DNA of 64,000 nt from Formicarius rufipectus (taxonomy: Eukaryota > Chordata > Aves > Passeriformes > Formicariidae), in NCBI GenBank assembly GCA_013399695.1, contig VXAU01001878.1, positions 319,452 through 383,451 on the forward strand, given 5' to 3'. Shown here in pieces: positions 48,001-56,800 of the stretch. The position numbers and the translations under genes were made by a program. A model generated the notes under the pieces. That model had not been told where the DNA came from, ran no database searches, and saw nothing but the letters and a program-made list of their open reading frames with translations. Each line of letters starts with the position of its first letter. Position 1 is the first letter of the stretch.

Positions 48001-51000
48001 TGTGTGTTACCAAATACGTTTCTGATCATTATGAGAACAGATGGATCCAAACTCCCAGGCAAAACATTTTGCATCACATCAGTAAGGCTGAAATGATGAA
48101 AGCCCATTAGACCAATGAAATACCACATTTGATATCCAGAGTATCTTTATAAGATCCCCTAGGAAAGCAGCACTGTTGTTATTCTCAGCGTTTGTATCCT
48201 AAATTCTCAAGTGTCTTCTCCAAAAATTGGAACAAAGTTAAGTGGGTTTTGCTGAATAATTGCTTTTGCAGACTTGGCAGTACATGGAATTAACTTCTAT
48301 TATGAAGATCAGTCTTAACCTGGGATTTCCAGTTTTTCCAAGCTTTTTTAGACTGAGATAAATCATAGATGAACAAAGTGGGATTTTTGTCTGGGAATTA
48401 TTCCTGAATTATTCCTGTCCCCTTAGAACTGCTGTTGGAAAATTTCCAAAGTGGTGCCCTGTCTCTCTTGCAAAGCCTAATAAAATTGGCCCCATGGTTA
48501 TTCCAAGACCTTTAATTCTATGCCTGTAAGGTATTGTTTGGTCTGTTCTGCCAGTTCCTAACTCAGGTTTGTCCCCCTGGGACTGGAGTACTCACAGCTG
48601 AGCAGTGTCTTACATGAAACCTCCCCTGAACCACGTAGTGAGGAAAAGGGCCTTCTTCACTCAGTGTAGAAGATCCCACCCAGTTAGAGTTGATCCATAT
48701 TGGGGCTTACCCCCATGTGACACTGTCTCTTCCCCTCGCCCCGGTCCCAGGTGCCGGATGTGTTCGCTGACCTTCTACTCCAAGTCGGAGATGCAGATCC
48801 ACTCCAAGTCCCATACGGAGACAAAGCCACACAAGTGTCCTCACTGCTCCAAGAGCTTCGCCAACAGCTCCTACCTGGCCCAGCACATTCGCATCCATTC
48901 AGGGGCCAAGCCCTACACGTGCAGCTACTGCCAGAAGGCCTTCCGCCAGCTCTCCCACCTGCAGCAGCACACACGGTAAGGGCCGGAGGAGGCTGGGGGC
49001 CCTCTGCACTGCATGTTGCTGTCATCCCAGCATGCTGTGAGCACCTTCATTGGGCGACTGCCTGTGGAGACCTTGCTGGTTTTCACAGGCTGGTCAGGTC
49101 TTGTATACAACAAATCTGCAGTAGCGGTATCTGACATGTGAGACTTTGCCCTGGCTGTGAGGGGCCAGGTGTGCTCAGAGGCTGGCCCTGCTCAGCCTGA
49201 GGGGTATCTGCAGTGGAGTGATGCTTTCTGACAGGGGGTAGGGCTGGTTGTGTCAGAGTGAGAGTAGAGCAGAGTGAGAGTTGGCTTAGGAGGACTGTTC
49301 CTGTCACCCCAGCGTAGTTCTGCCAAACATCTCAAGTCCAGGCTTGCAGCCCCCCTGCTGTTTCAGCTGTGGGCTTCCCACACACAGGTCTGCCAATGCC
49401 CCTCAGTCTAAGCTCTATAGTTCCTCTCTCTGGATCCTCCCCCGGTGCAGACAGACCATGGTCTCTTGAATCTAAGGAGAGCACGGTTTGAGACTGAGCG
49501 AGCTCATGCCATGTTTGGAGTTCCTCCATGTAGCAGATAGCGTGGTGCTGTCCCACCCCCTTTGTGCCCTCATTCCATCAGCACTAGCCAGATGGCGGTC
49601 ATGTCCAACTGCTGCTGCTCCTCCTCCTCTTCGGCAGGATCCACTCCAAGCTCCACACGGCGATTGTCAAGCCGCACAAGTGTCCTCACTGCTCCAAGAG
49701 CTTCGCCAACACATCCTACCTGGCCCAGCACCTCCGCATCCACTCGGGGGCCAAGCCCTACACCTGCCGCTACTGCCAGAAGGCCTTCCGCCAGCTCTCC
49801 CACCTGCAGCAGCACACACGGTAAGGGCCAGAGGAGGCTGGGGGCCTGGCCCTGGCCCCCCCACGCTGCCGGCATGCACCTGTGGAGCACGCGCGCCAAG
49901 CATGCGGGGGGCGGGCGGGGAATGCGGCCGGCTGCACCCTCAGGAGGAGGTGACCACCAGAGTGGACGGAGTGGAGGCTGCGCAGGAGACACTGACCACG
50001 TCAGGGCTGAGGTGGGCACGTGCTGTCCCTGGGGATCCTTGGTCTTGCACCGCGGGTGGCACAGAGAGAGAGAGCGATAGAGAGAGAGGCATTGGCTGTA
50101 GGGGATCCCAGCCTGGCACCACGGGGGTTGGACTGAGTGTGTGGAAGCTTCTTCTGGCATTGCAGGGGGACAGGGACAGATTAACACTGTAGGTGATCTC
50201 AGCCTGTTCTGTGAAGGGAAAAGTGTTGGAGTGTCTATCCTGAGAAGAAACAGAGCTGCTTTCTTGATACTGTGGAAGCAAGGGAACAGACTCCTCTTGG
50301 TCATTTGGGACTCCTGAGTTTGGAACAGGGAGCCTGGACCTCCAGACCCCTTTCTAACATGTTTTCAGGTGGCCCACATGCTGAGCTGGCTAGTCGTTTA
50401 TTCATAAGCTCTTGCTCCTCAGTCCGAGTCACTCGCTGAAATCTGCTTGACTGCCTGTTTTCTCTGACTTCTAGCTGGACAGAGGAGCTGGGCAGAGCTC
50501 CTTTTGTCCAGATAGAACAGCATCTGGAGGCAACATCATGCCCTTCCCTGCTCTCCTGAGTGGCTGTGAGATTTGATCACAGCAGCAGGCCCTGGCAGTC
50601 TGTCCTGTCTGGCTGCTCACTGCCTCCCATTTGTACTCTTCCTCCTCAACAGTATCCACACCGGGGACCGACCCTACAAATGCGCTCACCCTGGGTGTGA
50701 AAAGGCTTTCACCCAGCTTTCCAACCTGCAGGTAAGGGGCTGGGCATGTCCTGCTTGCCAACGCGGGTGACAAGGATGCCAGTGGTGGAGGAGGTGGAAG
50801 AATTGGGGCAGCTGGGAAGAGACTGAAAGAATACAGAAAAACTATTGAAGCCCTGGGCACAGGAGAGATTCCTGACTTTCGTGGCAGTAGTGACCTAAAG
50901 AAATTACATAAATGGTTGCATTGTGTAAAATTGTAAACTTGACTTGGAAGCAGTGAGACCTTGGTAAAGTTCCTCCCATCTGTTCTGCGGTTTTCTAACT

Positions 51001-52164
51001 TAGCTGGGGCAAGCCTTTTGCAAAATACTACACAGGATAAAGTCTCAGTATTTGGTTAGGTTTTTTGTTTGTTTTACAATTAAATGGAGCATGGCAGGGT
51101 AGGGATTTTAGTAAGCAGAGGTGTCCTGTTGCAGTATCCTGGAGGGAGGGAATTGTAGGGTGTGCCAAATAGTGAAGAGCTGTAAACACCTGCATGCAGT
51201 TAATGCAAATCCTGCCCTGGAGGTATCAGATGCAAGGGAGCAAATGTGTAGGAAGATGGGAGAGACCAGGAAAAAAGTATGAAAGAGTTGCGTGGAAACT
51301 GAGAAGTTCGGGGTTGTGGAGTGTTAGTAGTCTGCTGTTCAAATGCCTAGGATGCCTGGGAAGAAAGGGTGTGTGTGGGAAAGATGTGGTGGGCTGGTGG
51401 GAGAAGCTCCGTCCCCTACGCTAGGAGCCAGCTGTACCTTCCTCAGCAGTTGGGAGCCTAGGGATCTCGAGTCCTAGCTGGAAGGGGTTGTCAGAGGTAA
51501 AGCCATCTCAAGTACTAATACTTGCTTCCTTCATCATACTTGTTTTCCCTTTCCTGCCTGCTGCTGCCCACCCAGTCCCACAGACGGCAGCACAACAAAG
51601 ATAAACCTTTCAAGTGCCACAACTGCCACCGTGCATACACGGATGCTGCCTCATTGGAGGTACACCTGGCTACACACACGGTGAAACACGCCAAGGTCTA
51701 CACCTGCTCCATCTGCAGCCGGGCCTACACCTCGGTGAGTGTTTGCTCCCTGGGGGGTGGCAGAAGTGGACACACTTCCCAGAGAGCATCTCCTCTAGAT
51801 CCAACTGAGCTGTCATGTCCCTGCCTGTTGGCCTTGGCTTTTGTGAGCATTGGTCCCTTCTCTCACACTGTTATTCCCATTGCAGGAGACGTACCTGATG
51901 AAGCACATGCGGAAACACAACATCCCTGATCCCCAGCAGCAGGTGGTTCAGGCACAAGCCCAGGCCTCACAGCAGCAGCAGCAGCACTTCCAGCCACAAG
52001 GTGGGGGGGCAGCAGGGGGCCCTTCTGGAGACACTAACCAACCCAACCCTCCCCCCCAGTGCTCCTTTGACCTGACTCCTTACAAGACTTCAGAGCATCA
52101 CAAGGACATCTGCCTCACTGTCAGCACCAGCGCCATCCAAGTGGAGCACCTCTCCAGCTCCTAG
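35619..52164 (+). CDS. ZNF384: ZNF384 (CIZ/NMP4) C2H2 zinc-finger transcription factor
   Basis: Joining 35619-35684, 35835-36075, 36390-36720, 48751-48975, 49638-49820, 50653-50731, 51576-51734 and 51886-52164 gives 520 residues plus TAG with every GT..AG join in frame. The start MEESHFNSSPYFWP and end STSAIQVEHLSSS match the vertebrate protein. In order: a Pro/Ser/Thr-rich N-terminus, a Gly9 tract (about 161-169), a basic AT-hook-like PPRGRKKKR (174-182), and eight C2H2 fingers at about 214-234, 242-262, 270-290, 303-323, 331-351, 359-381, 389-409 and 419-439. A Gln-rich tail follows. The long AlaGln/poly-Gln runs of the human protein are reduced to a few residues. The factor is nuclear and binds poly(dA:dT)-rich minor groove; in mammals it modulates collagen, MMP and bone-anabolic genes. 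The 12-kb intron before the fingers is the largest in the gene. Confidence 0.97.
35835..36075 (+). CDS. ZNF384: ZNF384 coding exon 2 of 8
   Basis: Encodes IENTMFINKMKEQLLP through NITVVPVQSAGLMTAG. The acceptor is ctgtttag (ends 35834) and the donor gtaggg at 36076. It ends in phase 1. Confidence 0.95.
36390..36720 (+). CDS. ZNF384: ZNF384 coding exon 3 of 8 (Gly tract and basic motif)
   Basis: Encodes PGLVITSPSGSLVTT, the Gly9 run, the basic RGRKKKR motif and the acidic stretch NEDDEDQHKDGKTY. The donor gtgggg at 36721 opens the 12-kb intron. Reading through gives a long unspliced ORF that is not real. Confidence 0.95.
41974..42015 (+). repeat. (TG)n microsatellite, about 21 units
   Basis: Uninterrupted alternating TG of about 42 bases, continuing into gcatgtacac. 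Likely length-polymorphic. Confidence 0.95.
43240..43880 (+). repeat. Degraded CR1-type LINE, sense
   Basis: The middle (about 43580-43700) follows the old amniote CR1 ORF2 pattern: a 'cctggaaagcaatgacaaag' block, 'gctcccagtgcgaaactgtg' and 'aaaagagtaagtgca'. Flanks are too eroded to place exactly, so borders are approximate. Confidence 0.45.
46640..46820 (+). repeat. Possible CR1 3' end, sense
   Basis: Contains 'cagggagctggacttggtgactcaca', which resembles the conserved CR1 sequence just before the 3' terminus. Weak, with approximate borders. Confidence 0.3.
48751..48975 (+). CDS. ZNF384: ZNF384 coding exon 4 of 8 (fingers 1-3)
   Basis: Encodes fingers 1 and 2 and most of finger 3. The acceptor is cggtcccag (ends 48750) and the donor gtaagg at 48976. 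It ends in phase 2 within an Arg codon. Its 3' two thirds are duplicated in the next exon. Confidence 0.95.
48976..49637 (+). other. ZNF384: ZNF384 intron between duplicated finger exons
   Basis: A 662-base intron. The first 26 bases match the start of the following intron with one mismatch; the rest is unique. Confidence 0.8.
49638..49820 (+). CDS. ZNF384: ZNF384 coding exon 5 of 8 (fingers 4-5, skippable cassette)
   Basis: 183 bases, exactly 61 codons, phase 2 at both ends, so it can be included or skipped without changing frame. Human ZNF384 isoforms differ by this same 61-residue block. The acceptor ttcggcag ends at 49637 and the donor gtaagg starts at 49821. Confidence 0.95.
49821..50652 (+). 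other. ZNF384: ZNF384 intron
   Basis: 832-base non-coding intron. Long ORFs across it on both strands are read-through or antisense shadows of the GC-rich exon. Confidence 0.8.
50653..50731 (+). CDS. ZNF384: ZNF384 coding exon 6 of 8 (end of finger 5, most of finger 6)
   Basis: 79 bases: IHTGDRPYKCAHPGCEKAF then TQLSNLQ. The acceptor is cctcaacag (ends 50652; the exon opens TATCCAC) and the donor gtaagg at 50732. Ends in phase 0. Confidence 0.95.
50732..51575 (+). other. ZNF384: ZNF384 intron
   Basis: 844 bases with no coding sequence; partly purine-rich (about 51120-51400). Confidence 0.8.
51576..51734 (+). CDS. ZNF384: ZNF384 coding exon 7 of 8 (fingers 6-8)
   Basis: 53 codons from SHRRQHNKDKPFKC to CSRAYTS. 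The acceptor is cacccag (ends 51575) and the donor gtgagt at 51735. Phase 0 at both ends. Confidence 0.95.
51886..52164 (+). CDS. ZNF384: ZNF384 coding exon 8 of 8 (end of finger 8, Gln-rich tail)
   Basis: Opens ETYLMKHMRKH, then a Gln/Ala segment with QQQQQ, a Gly/Pro spacer, the conserved QCSFDLTPYKTSEHHKDI block and the stop TAG at 52162-52164. The acceptor is cattgcag (ends 51885). Confidence 0.95.
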   Translation, partial: ETYLMKHMRKHNIPDPQQQVVQAQAQASQQQQQHFQPQGGGAAGGPSGDTNQPNPPPQCSFDLTPYKTSEHHKDICLTVSTSAIQVEHLSSS

Positions 52165-52194
52165 AGAGACCTCAACCCAGGGAGCAGAATGCCT

Positions 52195-52440
52195 CTTGTG
52201 CATAGCCTGTGCCCAGGGGCACCGCCTGTGCAGCGGCCCTCCTCGTGCAACAGTCTCCGGCCTCTCCTCCTGCAACAGCCTCTTCTGGCCGTGTAACCCT
52301 GTTCATGGCAGCCCCTTGAACAACAGCCTGTCTCAAGGGGGTGCTCCTTCTGTGCAACAGCCTGCCTGGTAGGAGGATGCTTCCTTGTGCAAGAGCCCCT
52401 TTCCTGTGCTGGGATCACTTTCTCATGCAAGAGCCCCTCC
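52195..52440 (+). repeat. ZNF384: Imperfect short repeats with TGCAACAGCC core
   Basis: Variants of TGCAACAGCC/TGCAAGAGCC recur near 52199, 52246, 52271, 52319, 52352, 52388 and 52426, often preceded by CCTTCT or CCTCCT. Spacing varies from about 25 to 48 bases, so this is a loose tandem array. Confidence 0.6.
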
Positions 52441-53486
52441 TTTCAAACCCAAAGAAAGGCCCCCATTTTGCCTTCTCTTTCACTGTAGGATGTGTATGAA
52501 GGGGGGTTGCGTGTTGAGACACGCATGGTGGATGGGATGGAGAGACGGCCCTTGTATGTACAGGGGCTTGGACACCTGTTTTCAGCAGGCCACAGAAGAA
52601 TGGCAGGGTTCACAGCTGGATGGGGTTCTTTGAGGATTGCCTTGAGTGTCTAAGAGAGAAATATCCATTCCTGTCCCTCCTGCTTGTGAAAGGGAGGAGT
52701 GGTCGCTCGTCCTGCCCCAAGGACTGGATGGGAGAAACCTTCTCCCCAGTGGAAGGTGAGACCAGTGGAGGGGGGAGAGGTGAGGCATGTTCTCTGGGAC
52801 GGACAGGTGCCTACACTGCCCAAGGGCTGTGGAGTATTGCATTCTTTCTCCTCCCCTGGTGGAGAGCAATATAGGAGTCTGTCTGAACTGGCTGCTGCCT
52901 CTCTCTCCAGCTGTCTGAGCAGCACAATGGCCAAGGCCCCGTAGGAATGTGGGTTCCTGCTCATTGCTCTTCCTGCCTGTTGTGGATGATATCCTAGAGG
53001 CTTGTACTCCTCCTCCTCTCCCTCCTGCTTTTTCCCCTCACCCCCTCAGGCCTGCAGGCATCAACAACAAACCAAAAAGCAACTGGAGGGAGGGTAAGAG
53101 ACTGCCAAAATAATCATCACCCTTCTCTGTACTCCCTTTCCTGTAAGATGGAATGACAGCAATTCTGACACACACCTGTCCTGCCCTCAGTTTCCCAAAG
53201 GGAAAGAGGAGGACGAGGAGGAGGAATAGACCAGTCTTTTCAAGGAGCTAGCAGGAGGCAGGGAAAGGCTAGCTTCTCCTCACCTCCCGCCAGAGTGTTC
53301 TCCCAGGCTCCCTCTTGCCAAGACGGGCTGGACTCACACGGCAGTGGTGGCCTCTTCTGGACCCTGGTCACGGGAGAGAATCCCCAAAAGGTGGACAGTG
53401 GAGAGAAGGGGATGAAGATCCCCGCAGAGAGACCAATCTAATGAGAAGGGGGAGCCAACATGAATAAACTGAAGGCCCCTTGAATT

Positions 53487-53506
53487 TATATATATATATA
53501 TATATA
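53487..53506 (+). repeat. (TA)n microsatellite
   Basis: Ten TA units about 20 bases after an AATAAA signal in the ZNF384 3' UTR. Confidence 0.9.
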
Positions 53507-53890
53507 AATATCTATTCCCCACCCCTGGCCCGCTCTGTCCTTGCTGTAACTGTTTCTATCTCTGTGTTTATAAAACGCATTATCCTGGCGAATTTTTATT
53601 TTCAATCTTCGTTTGTTTTTCCCTTTCTCTTCGTCTTGAATTCTTCTTCCCCCCACCCTTTTTTTTTTTATTGGTCCACATGACTGCTAGTCTTGTGTGT
53701 CACTTGTTAGTTTCTTTGGATCATGGAGGCTGACTCAGAAGAGAATGAGAAGGCAAGGGAAAAAGCATGCTATTGGGTTTTAAAATCAGTCACCCATCCA
53801 AAAGCCTATAGAATCCCAGACTTCTGTATGAACAACCAATAGGGGCTTCTCTTTTTTTTTAAAAAAAACCATCCTGTATGGAAATAAATT

Positions 53891-56800
53891 GGTGTAAAAG
53901 GCTCCTTGAAGGTGCTGCTGTGAGCACCCTGCCCCTGTGACGTGTGTTCCTTCCCACTGAACTAGACCACTTCACAAGCCTCTTGCTGCCGTGAGTCCCC
54001 AGCAGCTGTGTGGGGAGATGCAAGGGCAGCACATCCCTGCCACTGGGCAGTTTGCATAAGGAAAGCAAGGATCTCTGCACCTGTTGAGCCTGTGGCAGAA
54101 ACTTTTTCTCTGTGTTTAGTCACCAGGGCTGGCTGCAAACGGTTGGAGCGTTTTGTAGGTGCATAGGTTAGGCTAGAAGAAGCTGTCTAATTTGCCTCGC
54201 GCGCTTCACAGGTGACATTTCAATCCATTTATCCTGTTGTGAGCAGTGAGAACTAATACGTATTTGAACTATATGTTGACAAAATCTATTGGCTTGATTT
54301 TGAGGAACTGGGACACAGAATCCCTTCCATTAGTAGCTTGCAGCAAGGGCATTGTGTTCTTGCTGTTTAAATATTTCAGCCAGATTTCTCCTTGCTTTGG
54401 CTTCTGGTTACTAGTTCTGGATACATCCATCCCTCTGATTCAGAAAGCCTGAGCACTGTGGTGCTTTTTCCCCTGGACTGGAATTTAAACACTATAATGT
54501 CTCTTCTCAATCCACTTTTTGACAAGCTAAGTAGATGTAACTCCATAAATATTCAAGTGTAAGGAATTCCCTCCAGCCCACGAATTATCCTTGTCTTTTC
54601 TTTCTATGTCTTGTCAAATTTTTCAGTATCTTATAAAAATGTTCCTTTTGGATTTGAATGTTGAGGTCCCAGTGCTATGGGTGAGGTCCCTTTGCCTTAA
54701 GTCTGCAGAGGATTGTGTTTGCCCAGTTCTCACAGCATTATACAGGAGCTCATATTGACTGCTTGTCTGGTGTCACCCTTCAATCATCCAAAGTCTCAGC
54801 TTTCCATGAGAGTGTTTCCCCCTTTTCAGCAGATACGGTCTGAGTTCTTATATCCTAGATGCTTCACAGGAGGCTGTGTCCAAGTCCAGTTTCTGTGAAT
54901 GGTCCTGGCTGACTGATGGGCCAGGTTACTCACTGCTTTCCCAGTTCTGTGACCCACAAACTGTATCAGTTGATATTTTTTACTTTCAAGTCCAGGTTGA
55001 AATGCTGCATTGCATCTGACCTACGCTAACTTGAAAAGCATCACTGAGTGCAACTTTTTATTAGCTTGTTTTTGAGACTTGCAGGCTAGGCATTTCTTAA
55101 TCTTCTTAGTATGTGATTATGTACAGTAAATCTGACTTATGGTGCTAGGTCAATGCCTTATAGTAATTTAAGTATGTTGCACCTATGCAGTCCCCTTTGT
55201 TAAACCAAATGTATAATGATGGCATCTAAGAATGAAATTAGGGGTTTAGTTTTTCTTTTATTTTACTACAACATCTCTATTTCATAAAACCCTTGGGTTA
55301 CAGGGTTTATTTTTTTCATTCAGTAATTCTTCATCTCAACAGCTTTTCCGTAATTTTAACATGAGTCATTTCATTTGACTTTTGGGAATACTGTCATGAC
55401 TGTCTTAAGGTATTCTCTAATATCCCAAGTTTAATTAAAATGAGAATCAATGGGCTAGAGAGTTTGTTAGTGAACTCTTTTAGGACTCCTGTTTCTTTGC
55501 TGACTTATACATATCCGTAGTAGATGTTGTCTCATCTTCTACTTTGATATTAAGGTACTTGGTAGAAGTTGCAATTTGCATATGCCTGCCACATCCTGCT
55601 TCTTTCTTTATATGGAATTGGAAATTTGTCAACTGATTTCCCTTGTTTTGTGTCACAAGCATTTTCACCATTTTAATCTATCATGGATCAGTACTATTAC
55701 TGTTTATTTTTTTATTGAAAGAAATTAAAGAGAAAAAAATCCCTTTCCTATTACCACTAGTTTTGCTAGCCACAAAGTCTTCCTTATTTTATAATGTCTA
55801 ATTTGTGTCGGTTCCTGTCTGGCCTTCACCTTTTCCATCTGTAATGTTTCAGTTTCATTGTCTTTAAATTGTTTCTTTCTCACTGAATCCAAGATGAGCT
55901 TTTACCAAAAGGTTTTCTCTTTTTCATTGTGGTGGCCACATAATAGATTTTCCTCATAGGAGAGTTTAATTCACATTCTCTGCATTATTTCTTTTTTTTA
56001 TTCATGTTCACCTTGGAGGTTAGCACAGACTCAGCACAGGTATATTACTACTTATGGCTCTCCTCTGCGTGTCCATATTCCATATGAACAGGACAAAACT
56101 ACCAGTTTCACTCAAGTTATCTTGTATGCATCACCTTGAAGTCTGAAAAATTGACTTGACCTAGGTGCAGTGTCTTGTGTTAAGTTGGGAAGGTTTTAGG
56201 TTTTAAAAGAATAATACTGTGCTGACTGGTTGAATTGCCTGGGGCATGTTTTTTTGTTTTATATGTTAAAGGCACTTGAAATTGCCTTTCCCAGCCCCTG
56301 GTTTGATGTGTTGTTTTCTAATGTCTGCTATCCTTCCCCTTCTTGGAATCTGCTATCTAGCATGGGAATCCATATGTTTTTAAGACTATAAAGTTCCTGT
56401 GTTAACCAGTCATTTCAAAGGTATTACTCCTTATGTTTATGCAGCTTGCTGCTGCACCTATAGCTTTTGCTGTTGCCCAGAAGAAACTAATTACTTCTTA
56501 CTAAGGGACTTTCTCATCAAATTTCAGAAGTGCCACTTTATTCCAGGCCTCTTTTTTTTTTTCTTTTTTTTTTTATCAGTGAGAATTTCTTAATCTTTTT
56601 ACCCAGAGTCCTGTTGCTGAAGTGAAAATAATTGAAGGTGTGTTACTTTAATTATCTTTGTCACTTACTTGACTTTGATTTAGGTCTTCAGATTCCCAAG
56701 GTTGTTTAACATAGTCAAAGTGCTTCAGGTGGTTTAAAAAGGAGAGTTGCTACCCGTAAGACACAAAATCTAACAACTTGTACAAAATTCTTCCCTGTCG

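Larger units (their letters stand above)
36721..48750 (+). other. ZNF384: ZNF384 large intron (12.0 kb)
   Basis: No exon was supported. It contains a TG microsatellite at 41974-42015, degraded CR1 at about 43240-43880 and probably about 46640-46820, purine-rich stretches (about 37320-37480 and 40840-41240) and several T-runs. Otherwise it is AT-rich unique DNA. Confidence 0.7.
52165..53890 (+). other. ZNF384: ZNF384 3' UTR (end uncertain)
   Basis: Follows the stop codon without a splice signal. AATAAA occurs at 53463-53468 and 53883-53888; either could end the mRNA. Contents include the recurrent TGCAACAGCC-type words at 52.2-52.44 kb, a purine stretch and a TA microsatellite. Confidence 0.6.

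Noticed and set aside
49570..50304. 244-codon minus-strand ORF and 234-codon plus-strand ORF at ZNF384 exon 5
   Set aside because: The first is antisense to the finger exon and the second reads the exon in the wrong frame and through its intron. The in-frame finger translation explains the conservation.
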